Source: Deinococcus sp. Leaf326
GTDB lineage: Bacteria; Deinococcota; Deinococci; Deinococcales; Deinococcaceae
NCBI RefSeq assembly: GCF_001424185.1
Contig: NZ_LMOM01000001.1
Location: 687,702 to 751,701 of the forward strand
Length of the DNA stretch: 64,000 bases
Reading direction: 5' to 3'
Shown here: piece by piece, positions 27,916 through 39,447 of the stretch
How positions within the stretch are numbered: the first letter of the stretch is position 1
How the letters are laid out: each line of letters begins with the position of its first letter
Notes under the pieces: model-generated
Told to the model about the DNA's origin: nothing
Databases searched by the model: none
Seen by the model: only the letters and a program-made list of their open reading frames with translations
Program-made: the position numbers and the translations under genes

Positions 27916-28817
27916 AGATCGCCGCTCTTTTTCCGGGCCAGGGGTCGCACGCCGTGGGCATGGGCGTGGACCTCGCCGCCGCCTTTCCCGAAGCCGCCGC
28001 CGTCTACACGCAGGCCGAGACCACACTGCCGGGCCTGCGCGCCCTGATCGAGTCCGGCCCGCTGGAGGACCTGACCCTCACAACCAACCAGCAGCCCGCA
28101 TTGGTCGCGGCGTCGGTGGCGGCCTACCGCGCGTGGCAGGCGCAGACCGGTCTGAAGCCCGACTACGCCGCCGGGCACTCGCTGGGCGAGTATTCGGCCC
28201 TGGTGGCGGCGAGCGTCCTGGACCTGTCGGCGGCCCTGCGGCTCACGCGCCTGCGCGGCGAGCTCATGCAGGCGGCCGTGCCGGTGGGCACCGGGGCCAT
28301 GAGCGCCGTGATGGGCGACCCGGAGACCGTGCGCGAGGTCTGCGCGGCCCTGGAGGGTGTACAGCCCGCCAACTTCAACGCGCCGACCCAGACCGTCATC
28401 TCGGGTGAGAAGGCGGCGGTCGAGGTGGCGGGCGCCGAGCTGAAGGCGCGCGGGCTCAAGATCATTCCGCTGAAGGTCAGCGCGCCCTTCCACTGCGCCC
28501 TGATGGAGCGCGCGGCCGAGGGCCTGACCCCCGCGCTGGAAGCCGCGCCCTACGGCCCCTATGCTTTCCCGGTCGTGGCGAACGTGACGGCGGAGGCGGG
28601 GGCCGACCCTGCGCGGACGGCCGAACTGCTGCGCGCCCAGATCACCGGCAGCGTGCGCTGGGTCGAGTCGGTGCAGGCCCTGGCCGCGCTCGGCGTGGAC
28701 ACCTTCGTCGAGTTCGGCCCTGCCGCGGTCCTGACCGGCCTCGTCAAGCGCATCCTGCCGGACGCCCGCACCCTGAACGTGGGCACGGCCCAGCAGGTGC
28801 GCGACTTCACGCTGTAA
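27912..28817 (+). CDS. fabD: Malonyl-CoA:ACP transacylase
   Basis: The start ATG at 27912 (MKIAALFPGQGSHAVGMG) gives 301 residues. The active-site serine is in GHSLGEYSAL near residue 90, the arginine in TRLRGELMQ near 115, and the histidine in SAPFHCALM near 197. It loads malonate onto ACP (acpP, 29754). It is coupled to fabH2 by a four-base overlap. Confidence 0.96.
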   Translation: MKIAALFPGQGSHAVGMGVDLAAAFPEAAAVYTQAETTLPGLRALIESGPLEDLTLTTNQQPALVAASVAAYRAWQAQTGLKPDYAAGHSLGEYSALVAASVLDLSAALRLTRLRGELMQAAVPVGTGAMSAVMGDPETVREVCAALEGVQPANFNAPTQTVISGEKAAVEVAGAELKARGLKIIPLKVSAPFHCALMERAAEGLTPALEAAPYGPYAFPVVANVTAEAGADPARTAELLRAQITGSVRWVESVQALAALGVDTFVEFGPAAVLTGLVKRILPDARTLNVGTAQQVRDFTL

Positions 28818-28852
28818 TTCCGGGGCCTTTCCCCCTTCTTTCCGAGGACTTC

Positions 28853-29644
28853 ATGACCGATTCGCAGATTGCCGCTTCCCAGAATTCCAGCACCCCCGAC
28901 GCCCCCCCCCGCAAGGTCGCCCTCGTGACCGGCAGCAGCCGTGGCCTGGGGCGGGCCACGCTGCTGCGCCTCGCCCAGGACGGCTTCGACGTGGCGGTCC
29001 ACTACGGCCGCAACGCCGACGAGGCCGGGCGCGTGGCCGACGAAGCCCGCCGCCACGGGGTGCGCGCCGAGGTGTTCGGCGCCGACCTCTCGGTGCCCGC
29101 GAACGCCGGCAAACTGGTCGAGGACGTGCTGGCCGCCTTCGGGCGCCTTGACGTGCTGGTGAACAACGCCGGCGTGACCCGCGACGGCCTCGCCGTGCGG
29201 ATGAAGGACGAGGACTGGGACCTAGTCATCCAGACCAACCTGTCGAGCGCCTTCGCCGCCTGCCGCGCGGCCCTCAAGCACATGATGCGGGCGCGGACCG
29301 GGCGCATCGTCAACGTGGCCTCGGTGGTGGGGCTCACCGGCAATCCGGGGCAGGCCAACTACGTCGCCAGCAAGGCCGGCCTCATCGGCCTGACCAAGGC
29401 GCTCGCCAAGGAGTACGGTGGCCGGGGCGTCACCGTGAACGCGGTCGCGCCGGGCTTCATCGAGTCCGACATGACAGCCACCCTCCCGGAGGGCGTGCAG
29501 AAGGGCTACCTAGCGAATATCCCGCTGGCGCGCTTCGGGCAGCCCGAGGAGGTCGCGGCGGTCGTGGCCTTTCTGGCGAGCGAGGGCGCGGCCTACGTGA
29601 CCGGCCAGACCATCGGCGTGGACGGCGGCCTCAACCCCCACTGA
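28853..29644 (+). CDS. fabG: 3-oxoacyl-ACP reductase (SDR)
   Basis: A 263-residue short-chain dehydrogenase. The cofactor motif TGSSRGLG is near residue 27, NNAGVTRDG near 104, the catalytic YxxxK in ANYVASKAG near 167, and GFIESDMT near 202. It reduces the beta-keto group with NADPH. Its N-terminus is about 20 residues longer than usual. It follows fabD by 35 bases. Confidence 0.94.
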   Translation: MTDSQIAASQNSSTPDAPPRKVALVTGSSRGLGRATLLRLAQDGFDVAVHYGRNADEAGRVADEARRHGVRAEVFGADLSVPANAGKLVEDVLAAFGRLDVLVNNAGVTRDGLAVRMKDEDWDLVIQTNLSSAFAACRAALKHMMRARTGRIVNVASVVGLTGNPGQANYVASKAGLIGLTKALAKEYGGRGVTVNAVAPGFIESDMTATLPEGVQKGYLANIPLARFGQPEEVAAVVAFLASEGAAYVTGQTIGVDGGLNPH

Positions 29645-29712
29645 GGCCCCCTGGCCGGACGGCTGGGCTTGGACCCCGTTCAGGCAAAGGGGAGAAGCGG
29701 CGCCGGCGCGTG

Positions 29713-29718
29713 TAGACT
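29713..29718 (+). promoter_or_regulatory. Possible -10 element of acpP
   Basis: TGTAGACT carries a -10-like TAGACT about 36 bases upstream of the acpP start. There is no clear -35. An extra promoter would suit the high demand for ACP. Confidence 0.4.
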
Positions 29719-29753
29719 GGCGCAGAATTCAGGTTCTAGAAGGAGGAACTGAC

Positions 29754-29984
29754 ATGGCAACTTTTGACGACGTGAAAGATGTGATTGTGGAAAAGCTGGG
29801 TGTGGACGCGGACAAGGTGGTCCCCGAGGCCCGTTTCGTCGAGGATCTGGGCGCGGATAGCCTGGAGACCGTCGAGCTGATCATGGGTCTGGAAGACAAG
29901 TTCGGCGTGACCATTCCCGACGAGGAAGCCGAGAGCATCCGCACCGTGCAGGCCGCCATCGACTACATCGAAAGCAAGCAGTAA
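29754..29984 (+). CDS. acpP: Acyl carrier protein
   Basis: A 76-residue acidic protein. The serine that receives phosphopantetheine is in [13 protein letters not shown] near residue 36. The length and the four-helix layout fit bacterial ACP. The start follows GAAGGAGGAACTGAC, a strong ribosome site. It carries the growing chain among the Fab enzymes encoded around it. Confidence 0.97.
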   Translation: MATFDDVKDVIVEKLGVDADKVVPEARFVEDLGADSLETVELIMGLEDKFGVTIPDEEAESIRTVQAAIDYIESKQ

Positions 29985-30156
29985 GCCGGCTGCGCCGCTG
30001 AGCGGGAACCGCGTGTTCCGGCCGGCGGCGGACCGGGCAGGGCAGGGGGGCGAGGGAGGCGCGGCGCGACAGAGGCCCGCCCTTCGCCCCATTTCCCATT
30101 TTCCTTGGGCGCTGGCCGGTGGGGGCTGGCGGCCCGGACCCCAGGAGGCAAGGCAC

Positions 30157-31401
30157 ATGGCAATTACAGGACTCAAGCGGGTGGTGATCACGGGCCTCGG
30201 TCCGGTCACGCCCATCGGTCTGGGCGCGGCGACCTACGCCGAGGCGCAGCGCGCGGGCAAGAGCGGCATCACCCCCATCACCCGGTTCGACCCCGCCGAC
30301 GTGGCGAGCAAGATCGCGGGTGAGGTCAGTGAGAGCCTCGACCCCTACGTGAATCCGCGCGAGGCCCGCAAGCTCGACCGCTACGTGCAGCTCGCGCTGA
30401 CGGCGGCGGCGCTGGCGGTCGCCGACAGCGGCCTCTCGGAAGAGGAACTACGCGGCGAGCGCACCGGCACCGTGCTGGGCAGCGGCATCGGCGGGGTCCA
30501 GACCTTCGAGGAACAGTCGCTGGTGCTGCACACGCGCGGCGCCGGGCGCATCTCGCCCATGTTCGTGCCCATGCAGATCGCCAACATGAGCACCGGCCAC
30601 GTCGCCATGCGCTACGGCGCGACCGGTCCCAGCAGCACGGTCGTGACCGCCTGCGCGACCGGCACCGGGGCCATCGGCGACGCGGCGCGGTACATCCAGC
30701 TCGGCCTGGCCGACGTGATGCTCGCCGGGGGCAGCGAGGCCTCGATCACGCCCATCGCCATCGGGGGTTTCTCGAACATGAAGGCCCTCTCGACCCGTAA
30801 CGACGACCCCCAACACGCCAGCCGGCCCTTCGCGGCCAGCCGTGACGGCTTCGTGCTGGGCGAGGGCGCGGGCGTGGTCGTGCTCGAGGAATACGAGAAG
30901 GCCAGGGCGCGCGGCGCGACCATCTACGCCGAGATCGTGGGCTACGGCACGAGTGCCGACGCGCACCACATCACCATGCCGGCGCCCGAGGGCCGGGGCG
31001 CGCAGGTCGCCATGCGTATGGCGCTCGGCACGGCGGGCGTGAACCCCGACGAGGTCGGGTACATCAACGCACACGGCACGAGCACGCACTTCAACGACCT
31101 GCACGAGACCCAGGGCATCAAGCACGTGTTCGGGGACCACGCCTACAAGCTCGCCATCAGCAGCACGAAGTCCATGACCGGGCACCTGCTGGGCGCGGCC
31201 GGGGCCATCGAGGCGATTGCGGTCGCACAGGCTCTGAGGGACGGTATTCTTCCCCCGACCATCAACCTCACCGACCCCGACCCCGAACTGGACCTCGACT
31301 ACATTCCCGAGGGCGCGCGCGAGAAGCAAGTCGAGTACGCGCTGAGCAACTCGTTCGCGTTCGGCGGCCAGAACGCCGCGCTGCTGTTCAAGCGGGTCTG
31401 A
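30157..31401 (+). CDS. fabF: Beta-ketoacyl-ACP synthase II
   Basis: The start ATG at 30157 follows AGGAGGCAAGGCAC and gives 414 residues. The Cys-His-His triad is visible: VTACATGTGAI near 163, NAHGTSTHFND near 303, and KSMTGHLLGAAG near 340. It elongates fatty acids, and in other bacteria FabF adjusts unsaturation with temperature. It is the last gene of the cluster. The frame is open upstream to 30013 but without conserved residues. Confidence 0.96.
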   Translation: MAITGLKRVVITGLGPVTPIGLGAATYAEAQRAGKSGITPITRFDPADVASKIAGEVSESLDPYVNPREARKLDRYVQLALTAAALAVADSGLSEEELRGERTGTVLGSGIGGVQTFEEQSLVLHTRGAGRISPMFVPMQIANMSTGHVAMRYGATGPSSTVVTACATGTGAIGDAARYIQLGLADVMLAGGSEASITPIAIGGFSNMKALSTRNDDPQHASRPFAASRDGFVLGEGAGVVVLEEYEKARARGATIYAEIVGYGTSADAHHITMPAPEGRGAQVAMRMALGTAGVNPDEVGYINAHGTSTHFNDLHETQGIKHVFGDHAYKLAISSTKSMTGHLLGAAGAIEAIAVAQALRDGILPPTINLTDPDPELDLDYIPEGAREKQVEYALSNSFAFGGQNAALLFKRV

Positions 31402-31407
31402 TCCGGT

Positions 31408-31456
31408 CGGCGGCCGGGGAGAGGAGCGCCGCTGTGGCCTCTTCCCCCGGCCGCCG
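31408..31456 (+). terminator. Strong hairpin after fabF
   Basis: CGGCGGCCGGGGA pairs with TCCCCCGGCCGCCG (one bulge), with AGAGG/CCTCT adding to the stem. There is no T-run, so it may be a weak terminator or an mRNA-stabilising element. Confidence 0.5.
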
Positions 31457-31552
31457 TCAGATCGGTCAGGTCGCGCCGGCCGTGATCCGTACTAGCCTGG
31501 GAGCTGACGTTCCCCTTACCGCCCCGAGGTTTTCTGTCAAGGAGTGACTACC

Positions 31553-33694
<2,142 letters not shown>

Positions 33695-33877
33695 GGCCTC
33701 TGGGCGGGCCAAAAGCCCGGAGGTGGACGGACGCGTAGGGTTGGGGGCACCATTAAGGCTCGGGCGAGGCGGGGGCAGACTGGGCCGGACTGGCCCACCG
33801 GGTGGGGTAGGCTGAGGGCCAAGTCCCTGCCCGAGCCTTCCCACTGATCGCCCCCCGCGACGAAACAGGTGCCGACC

Positions 33878-36181
33878 ATGCTCGAATCTCCCCAGACCAA
33901 GAAGGCCACGCCGCCTCCCCGCCTGCCGGTGGGGGCCCAAAACGCCCAGAAGCCCCGGGCACAGGCACCCAAGACCCCGGCCGCGCGCCCGCCTGCCCGC
34001 GCCGCACCGACCCGGACCCCGGCTGCCGCCAGCGGGCTGATGGGCCTGTTCAGCGGCAAGTTGAAGAAGCTCGCGGCCGCCGGGCGCGAGGGCCTGAGCA
34101 ACCTGAGTGCGGGCGCGAAAAAGGTCGTCTCCCAGGCTGGCAAGCTGGCGAGCAATGCCGGACAGGCCATCAAGAAGGGCGTGGTGGACGCCACCTGGAA
34201 GAAGGTGGTGGGCGCAGGCGACTTCGCCGCCAAGAAGGTGGGGCAATTCAAGGCCTGGTACGCCACCCCCGAGGGCAAGGCCAAGTTCTGGAAGGGTGTG
34301 GCCCTGACCGCCGTGGGGGTTGCCACGGTCGCCTCGGGTGGCGCGCTGACCGCCCCGGCACTGGCGCTGGCGGCCGGCATCAGCGCGGGCGGCGGCATGG
34401 CGGCGACCGTCATCGAGAACAAGGTGTTCAACAGCGCGGCCAAGGCCAAGGCGCAGCAGGACAAGAAGTACAAGTACAAACCCCGCAAGCTGACCGAGGG
34501 CATCACGGCGCGCAGCGTCGCGGTGGACGCCCTGGTCGGCAGTGTGGGCGGCCCGGTCCTGAAGTACGGCGCCAAGGCTCTGGTTGGGGTCGGGGTGGCG
34601 GTCGCCAAGGGGTCGCTGCCCTTTGCCAAGGGCCTCCTGCACGGCGCGGCAGGTACGGGGAGCAAGGTGGCCGCGCGGGTCTTTCCGAGTGTGGTCAAAA
34701 CGGCCTTCCGCTCGGTGGGCCGGTTTATGAGCCAGAAGGTGGCGGCCCCGGCCCGCGCTCTGGGCCGGGGCGCGGTGGACGGCGCGCGCAAGATGGCGGC
34801 CGGCACCGCGCGGCTGGCCCAGAGAGGCGCCGACAAGGTGAAGACGAGCGGAGTGGGCCGCGCCGTTTCGGCGGGCGTGCGCCGGGCGAGCACCACGCTG
34901 CGCCTACACACCCGCACCCTGCGCCGTTTTGCCCGCAACGCCCCCAAGAACGTGGCCGAGTGGACCAAGAAGAAGGTCAAGCAGGTGCGCCGCTGGGACC
35001 GCCGCCAGCTCACCCGGCTCAAGGTCGAGGCCCGCAAGAGCCCGGTCCTGAAAGCGGCCCGTAGGGTCCGTGACACGGTGGATGGGCTGGGTGACCGCGT
35101 CAGCCGGAAACTGGTCCGCGGCAAGGTCTGGGCGGCCGATGGGCTCGATGCCTTGGGAGCGCGCGTCGGCGAGAAGCTCGGGCAGGCCGGGGGCAAGCTC
35201 CAGCAGACGAGCGTGGCCCAGTTCGTGCGCAACCGCAAGGACGGCGTGGTCAAGTACCTCGACGACGTGGTACGCAACAACCCGGACGGCCATTTCGGAA
35301 AGGCCATCGTGGAGTTCCGGGCCAGCGGCACGGCCATCCGCACCCACCTAGGCAAGGTGTGGGGAGAAGTGGGACAGGGGCTGAACAAGGACCTCTCGCG
35401 TCTGCTGGGCCGGCACGGCAGCCTCCAGGCTGATTTCAAGACTCTGGCCGAGCAGGGCAACCGCGCCCTGTACGACCAGGAGGTCGCCGCCGCCCGCCAG
35501 GCCTCCGTGAGTCGCCTGCGCCTGAAAGTCATGCAGGACACGGAAAACGCCGAACTGGCTGCCCAGACCCGGCGGGGGATTCAGGTCTCCGACGGGGTGC
35601 GGCAGCAGGCGCGCGACAAGGCCGCGAAGGCAGCCGACGACGCCGTGAACCAGCAGGCCGATCAGCTCACCCGGCAGGCCGAGAAGTTCGTGGCCCGTCA
35701 TCCGTCCACGGTCGTCGAGACGGCGGCGCTGCGGGCGCAGTCGCTCGAAGCGGCCAAGAAGGTCTCCGAGAAATACTTCGGCAAGGCCAGCGGCCAGAAG
35801 GGCCTCATTGAGCGGGCAGGTCTGGTTCTCACGGCGCCCCTGCGCGCGCCCATCAACGACCGGCTGGAGCTGTACAAGAAGTTCGGGGACGCCTTCCGCA
35901 GCAGTACGCCCGTCGCCTCGGCCCTGCTGGTGAGCACCGAAGTCGTGACCGAACAGGCCGAGAAGGCCTTTGAGGACAGCTTCAAGAAGTCCACCGAGGG
36001 CATGACCGAGCGCCTGGCGGGCCGGCCCGAGAAGGAAAAGAAGCTGAACGCCGAGGAGACGAACGTACTCGTCGAGACCATGAAGGAGACCGAGAAGACC
36101 ATCTCTCCCTTCGTGGTGCTCGAGGAGATGTGGGGCGAGACCGAGAAGAGCCTGAACATCAAGCCGCCCGAGGAGGAGTGA
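33878..36181 (+). CDS. Large cationic Ala/Lys-rich protein, unknown
   Basis: The ATG at 33878 gives 767 residues (a GTG at 33869 is the alternative). Residues 1-50 are Pro/Ala/Lys rich and look disordered. Lys/Ala amphipathic segments follow. Hydrophobic, Gly/Ala-rich stretches lie at about 141-181 and 213-245, possibly membrane-active. The middle (250-400) is Arg/Lys rich and strongly basic. The last part is helical and becomes acidic (EEMWGETEKSLNIKPPEEE). No enzyme motif or signal peptide is recognisable. The next gene starts on its stop codon (TGATG). An effector or pore-forming protein kept by the two downstream partners is one reading; a DNA- or membrane-associated structural protein is another. 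Confidence 0.75.
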   Translation: MLESPQTKKATPPPRLPVGAQNAQKPRAQAPKTPAARPPARAAPTRTPAAASGLMGLFSGKLKKLAAAGREGLSNLSAGAKKVVSQAGKLASNAGQAIKKGVVDATWKKVVGAGDFAAKKVGQFKAWYATPEGKAKFWKGVALTAVGVATVASGGALTAPALALAAGISAGGGMAATVIENKVFNSAAKAKAQQDKKYKYKPRKLTEGITARSVAVDALVGSVGGPVLKYGAKALVGVGVAVAKGSLPFAKGLLHGAAGTGSKVAARVFPSVVKTAFRSVGRFMSQKVAAPARALGRGAVDGARKMAAGTARLAQRGADKVKTSGVGRAVSAGVRRASTTLRLHTRTLRRFARNAPKNVAEWTKKKVKQVRRWDRRQLTRLKVEARKSPVLKAARRVRDTVDGLGDRVSRKLVRGKVWAADGLDALGARVGEKLGQAGGKLQQTSVAQFVRNRKDGVVKYLDDVVRNNPDGHFGKAIVEFRASGTAIRTHLGKVWGEVGQGLNKDLSRLLGRHGSLQADFKTLAEQGNRALYDQEVAAARQASVSRLRLKVMQDTENAELAAQTRRGIQVSDGVRQQARDKAAKAADDAVNQQADQLTRQAEKFVARHPSTVVETAALRAQSLEAAKKVSEKYFGKASGQKGLIERAGLVLTAPLRAPINDRLELYKKFGDAFRSSTPVASALLVSTEVVTEQAEKAFEDSFKKSTEGMTERLAGRPEKEKKLNAEETNVLVETMKETEKTISPFVVLEEMWGETEKSLNIKPPEEE

Positions 36182-37218
36182 TGTTCGGTCTCTTCGGGCG
36201 GAAGAAGGTGGAGGCGAACCTGCGTCAGGGCACCGAAGTCGGCGAGATGAGGGTCACGGCCTTCGATCTGCTGTTCGACCTGGGAAAGCTGTCGCCGGAG
36301 TTCGGTCTTCAGCGGGACGACGAGCTGGGGTTCTTCTCGTTGACCTATCACGGGATTCCGGTCACGGCCCCCTACGTGGGGAACGTACAGGGCCTCTCGC
36401 TGCGCACCACGCTGCCGGAGTGCAATGTCCGGCGCGCCGCTTCCACCGCTGGCCGGGCCCAGGCGTACCGCTGCCTGGACCACATATGCCGAACCCGACC
36501 CGGCGCGCGGGCCTACTTCGATCCGGAAAGTGGGGACCTCGTGGTGGCGGTCGAGTCGGCCGGCTTCGGCGAGCAGCTCCGGGCCGACACGGCCATCGAC
36601 ATCGCCCTGTTCATGCTTGAGGAAGCGGTTCACGCAGCCCGGACCTTCCTGGGTCTGCCGGCCACGCCGGTCAGCCCGGCCCGCGCCGAGCAGTTCGGTG
36701 GGGGCTACCACTTCGGCGAGGGGATGAAGACCTACGCAACGGCCCGCGACGCCTTCGCGGCGTATCTGGTCCGGCACCTGTCCTGCGAGGAAGTGTCGCG
36801 TGACGGGCGCTCGGTCCTGCTGCGGTCCGGCCCCGTGGACTACGAGGTCATGGGAATGGGCTGGCCCAGCGGGTTCATGGTCGCCACGACGACGCGCGGC
36901 TTTCGCCGCAGCGTGCAGGACGACGGACGCTATGTCCGGATCCAGGAACGGCTCGCGCAGCCGGTCGTCAACCCGGAGCGTCCCGGCGAGTGGTCCTGGA
37001 ATTTCCGTGACCCCGGCCGCACGTCCATCGCCTACTTTCAGGAGGACGGCAGCTTCGTGGTCGGGCAGTACGGATTCGGCAGCCCGCGCACCGATGCCAA
37101 CGGCGCGGCCTACGAACTGGTGGCCCAGGCACAGAGCCTGAGCGTGTATGCCATGACCCTGCTGACCGAGGAATTGCCCGACGAGCTGTATTCCGACGAG
37201 GCCAACCGCCCCAACTGA
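36181..37218 (+). CDS. Conserved hypothetical, possible YbjN/chaperone-like
   Basis: A 345-residue protein starting MFGLFGRKKVEANLRQG and sharing one base with the stop of the upstream gene, so it is translationally coupled. The middle (about 100-160: YFDPESGDLVVAVES and then ADTAIDIALFMLEEAVH) has the strand-then-helix pattern of YbjN-type or type III secretion chaperone domains. The C-terminal half is beta rich. No catalytic motif is seen. The fold assignment is only by eye. Confidence 0.7.
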   Translation: MFGLFGRKKVEANLRQGTEVGEMRVTAFDLLFDLGKLSPEFGLQRDDELGFFSLTYHGIPVTAPYVGNVQGLSLRTTLPECNVRRAASTAGRAQAYRCLDHICRTRPGARAYFDPESGDLVVAVESAGFGEQLRADTAIDIALFMLEEAVHAARTFLGLPATPVSPARAEQFGGGYHFGEGMKTYATARDAFAAYLVRHLSCEEVSRDGRSVLLRSGPVDYEVMGMGWPSGFMVATTTRGFRRSVQDDGRYVRIQERLAQPVVNPERPGEWSWNFRDPGRTSIAYFQEDGSFVVGQYGFGSPRTDANGAAYELVAQAQSLSVYAMTLLTEELPDELYSDEANRPN

Positions 37219-37264
37219 CCCGGCCCCCGGCCGAGCCCAGACGAATGCCCCGCAAGGAGCCGCG

Positions 37265-37801
37265 ATGACCAAGACCCGTGCCAAGACCACCAAGAAGGCT
37301 CCTCCCGCCGAGGCCGAGCCGCCGGCCGACAAGGCGCCGCCCAAGACCACCGAGCTCAAGGTGCGCCGGCCCAACGCCCCGGCGCGGGCCAGGGGCGCCG
37401 ATCTCCTGGGCGCGGCCCTCGAAGCCCAGGGCTTTACCGTTCAGGACGAGCCGGGACTGGGGCGGCGGTTCGCCTTCGAGGGCGGCACCTACTACCTCGT
37501 CTCGGCCGAGGGCGACGACACCTTCTACCATCTGCTGTATCCCAATTTCTGGGAGCTGGAGTCGGACGACGAGTACGTGCGCGCCCTGTACGCCTGCGAC
37601 ACCGTGAACCGCGAGGCCAAGCTGGTCAAGCTGCACACCGCCGAGAACGACGTGTGGGCCGGGGTCGAGGCCCTGCACGACACGCCCGCCGCCTTCGCCG
37701 CCCAGGTGCCGCGCTACCTCAGCTACCTTCAGGAATCGGTGCGCGCCTTCCGCGACGTGATGCTCGCCGCCGCCGAGGAACTGGCCGAAGCCGAGGCCTG
37801 A
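37265..37801 (+). CDS. YbjN-like domain protein
   Basis: A 178-residue protein with a Lys/Pro/Ala-rich N-terminus (1-40) and then a domain resembling YbjN: LEAQGFTVQDEPGLGRRFAF, then ACDTVNREAKLVKLHTAEN, and a closing helix. YbjN domains share the fold of secretion chaperones. The start follows AAGGAGCCGCG, 46 bases after the previous gene; the three genes form an operon. The 3' end overlaps a convergent gene by 73 bases. Confidence 0.72.
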   Translation: MTKTRAKTTKKAPPAEAEPPADKAPPKTTELKVRRPNAPARARGADLLGAALEAQGFTVQDEPGLGRRFAFEGGTYYLVSAEGDDTFYHLLYPNFWELESDDEYVRALYACDTVNREAKLVKLHTAENDVWAGVEALHDTPAAFAAQVPRYLSYLQESVRAFRDVMLAAAEELAEAEA

Positions 37802-38370
37802 TCTCCCGGCGGGCGGGGCGCGCCCTCGCGCAGCCAGGGCCAGCGTTCGCGGTAGCTGGCCGCCTTGGCGGCGTACAGGGTCGGGGTGTGGTTGAGCGGA
37901 TTGGGCCGCAGCACTCCGGCGGCGAGGTCGTCCAGGCCACAGGGGGCATAGACCTCGCCGCCCGCGTCCACGCCGACGCAGGTACATTCGACCAGAAACT
38001 GCCGGATGCCCTCGCGCGCGCTGCCGATGGCCGGGCGGCTCAAGCCGTGGTGCGCCGGAAACCACAGGTGGACGCGCGCCTGGTTGCGGACCTCGATGGG
38101 AGCGCCCAGGTCGGCGAACAGCCCGGCCGCGTAGCGGATGACCGCGTCCTCGGCCTCATAGCTCGTGTCGGGATGCCAGTAGAAGAGGTCGTAGTCGCGG
38201 ACGCCGTGCGTGGGCGGCAGGTTCCGGCTGACGTTCCAGACCGTGCCGAACAGGGCTCCGGCGACCAGATGCAACTGCGGCGCGCGTTCTTCGAGCAGGG
38301 GTAGCCGTTCCAGGATCGCCGCGTTCACGGGGTTGCGGCGCACGGCGGCCAGAAAGTCGGCATCGTTCAT
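37729..38370 (-). CDS. Nucleotidyltransferase family protein (DUF925-like)
   Basis: A 213-residue protein with the pattern of the NTP_transf_6 group: LVAGALFGTVWN near 36, then the metal-binding GVRDYDLFYWHPD near 57, and a C-terminal KAASYRERWPWL near 168. The last 35 residues (Ser/Ala rich) go beyond the family end and overlap the convergent gene. It starts seven bases after the ADP-ribosylglycohydrolase stop, so the two are co-transcribed. The substrate is unknown. Confidence 0.82.
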   Translation of the reverse strand: MNDADFLAAVRRNPVNAAILERLPLLEERAPQLHLVAGALFGTVWNVSRNLPPTHGVRDYDLFYWHPDTSYEAEDAVIRYAAGLFADLGAPIEVRNQARVHLWFPAHHGLSRPAIGSAREGIRQFLVECTCVGVDAGGEVYAPCGLDDLAAGVLRPNPLNHTPTLYAAKAASYRERWPWLREGAPRPPGDQASASASSSAAASITSRKARTDS

Positions 38371-38377
38371 TCGCGGT

Positions 38378-39388
38378 TCAGGCCTTCACGGCGGCCTGGG
38401 CCTCTGCCAGCAGGGCTGGAAAGTGGGCAGTCGCGGCCCAGGCGCGGCCCCAGCCGGGCCAGCTGTGACCCAGGCGCAGCTCGGGCAGCAGGTGTTCCGG
38501 CACCTTCAACCCGCGTGCGCCGGCCACTGCCCCCACCACGCAGGCGACCGTGTCGGCGTCGTCGCCGCCCAGTACGGCCGGTTCCGTGCTGGCCGGCCAG
38601 GAGTCGGCCCTGGCGTGGGCGACCGCCGCTTCCAGCGTGTCAAGGACGTAGCCGCTCTGCGAGGTGACGTGGCCCTCCAAGCCGCGCCGCACGCGGGCAC
38701 GCACCTCGGCGCGGCCCGTGCGGTCGGCCTTGCCAAAGGCCTCGAAGGCGGGCCGGGTGTCGATGCCCAGCAGCCCGGCGTCCAGTAGCGCGGCGCGGGC
38801 GTCGAAGGCGTCCATGGCCCGCAGGCCGCTCTCGGCGGCGTCGCGGTAGGCCGCGTCCCCGGCCAGCGCCTCCAGAAACGCCGTAAAGAACACCGAGGCG
38901 TGCACGCAGCGTGGGTCGGCGTGCGTGAGGGCCGTAACGAGCGCCGACTCGCGGGCGAGCGCCGCGCCCTCCAGGCCGACCAGCCATGTGGCGGCAATCC
39001 GCATCAGGCCGCCATTGCCGGCCCCCTGGAATCCGCCCAGTTGCCAGGCCCGGACGCCGCCGTCGAGTTGCCCGGAGCGCAGCGCCTCACGGGTCAGGCC
39101 GCCCACATCCGGGGGACCGGCGCGCAGCCAGTCCTGCAGGCCGGCGAGCACCCCTGCCAGTCCGTTGCCGCGCGCGTAGCCCAGCAGGGTCGCGGCGACC
39201 ATCTGGGTGTCGTCGGTGGCCTCGCCGGGCGCGAAGCCGAACACGCTGCCCGGCTGGTAGATCGTGAAGCTCGCGCCGTAGCGGGCGTGGATGGCCTGCG
39301 GGGTCTTGAACTCGGTCGCGGCGCCCAGCGCGTCGGCGGCGGCCAGCGAGAACAGCGTGGGCAGTCGGCGGTCGGTCATGGGCTGCAT
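38378..39388 (-). CDS. ADP-ribosylglycohydrolase family protein
   Basis: The ATG at 39388 gives 336 residues; the ATG at 39379 (MTDRRLPTLFSLAAADALG) is equally possible. Magnesium-binding Asp motifs of the family are present: ATDDTQMVAATLL near 60 and GGDDADTVACVVGAVAGA near 280. The family removes ADP-ribose from proteins or related molecules. The partner ADP-ribosyltransferase is not in the window. It leads a two-gene unit with the nucleotidyltransferase. Confidence 0.9.
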   Translation of the reverse strand: MQPMTDRRLPTLFSLAAADALGAATEFKTPQAIHARYGASFTIYQPGSVFGFAPGEATDDTQMVAATLLGYARGNGLAGVLAGLQDWLRAGPPDVGGLTREALRSGQLDGGVRAWQLGGFQGAGNGGLMRIAATWLVGLEGAALARESALVTALTHADPRCVHASVFFTAFLEALAGDAAYRDAAESGLRAMDAFDARAALLDAGLLGIDTRPAFEAFGKADRTGRAEVRARVRRGLEGHVTSQSGYVLDTLEAAVAHARADSWPASTEPAVLGGDDADTVACVVGAVAGARGLKVPEHLLPELRLGHSWPGWGRAWAATAHFPALLAEAQAAVKA

Positions 39389-39447
39389 TCTCGCGCACCG
39401 GGCCGGGGCAGGGCCCACAGATGCGTGGCCGGAGCCCGGCCCGACTC

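Noticed and set aside
25747..28026. Minus-strand open frame of 759 codons opposite the fabH genes
   Set aside because: An Arg/Ala/Pro-rich shadow of FabH coding; no motif and no promoter.
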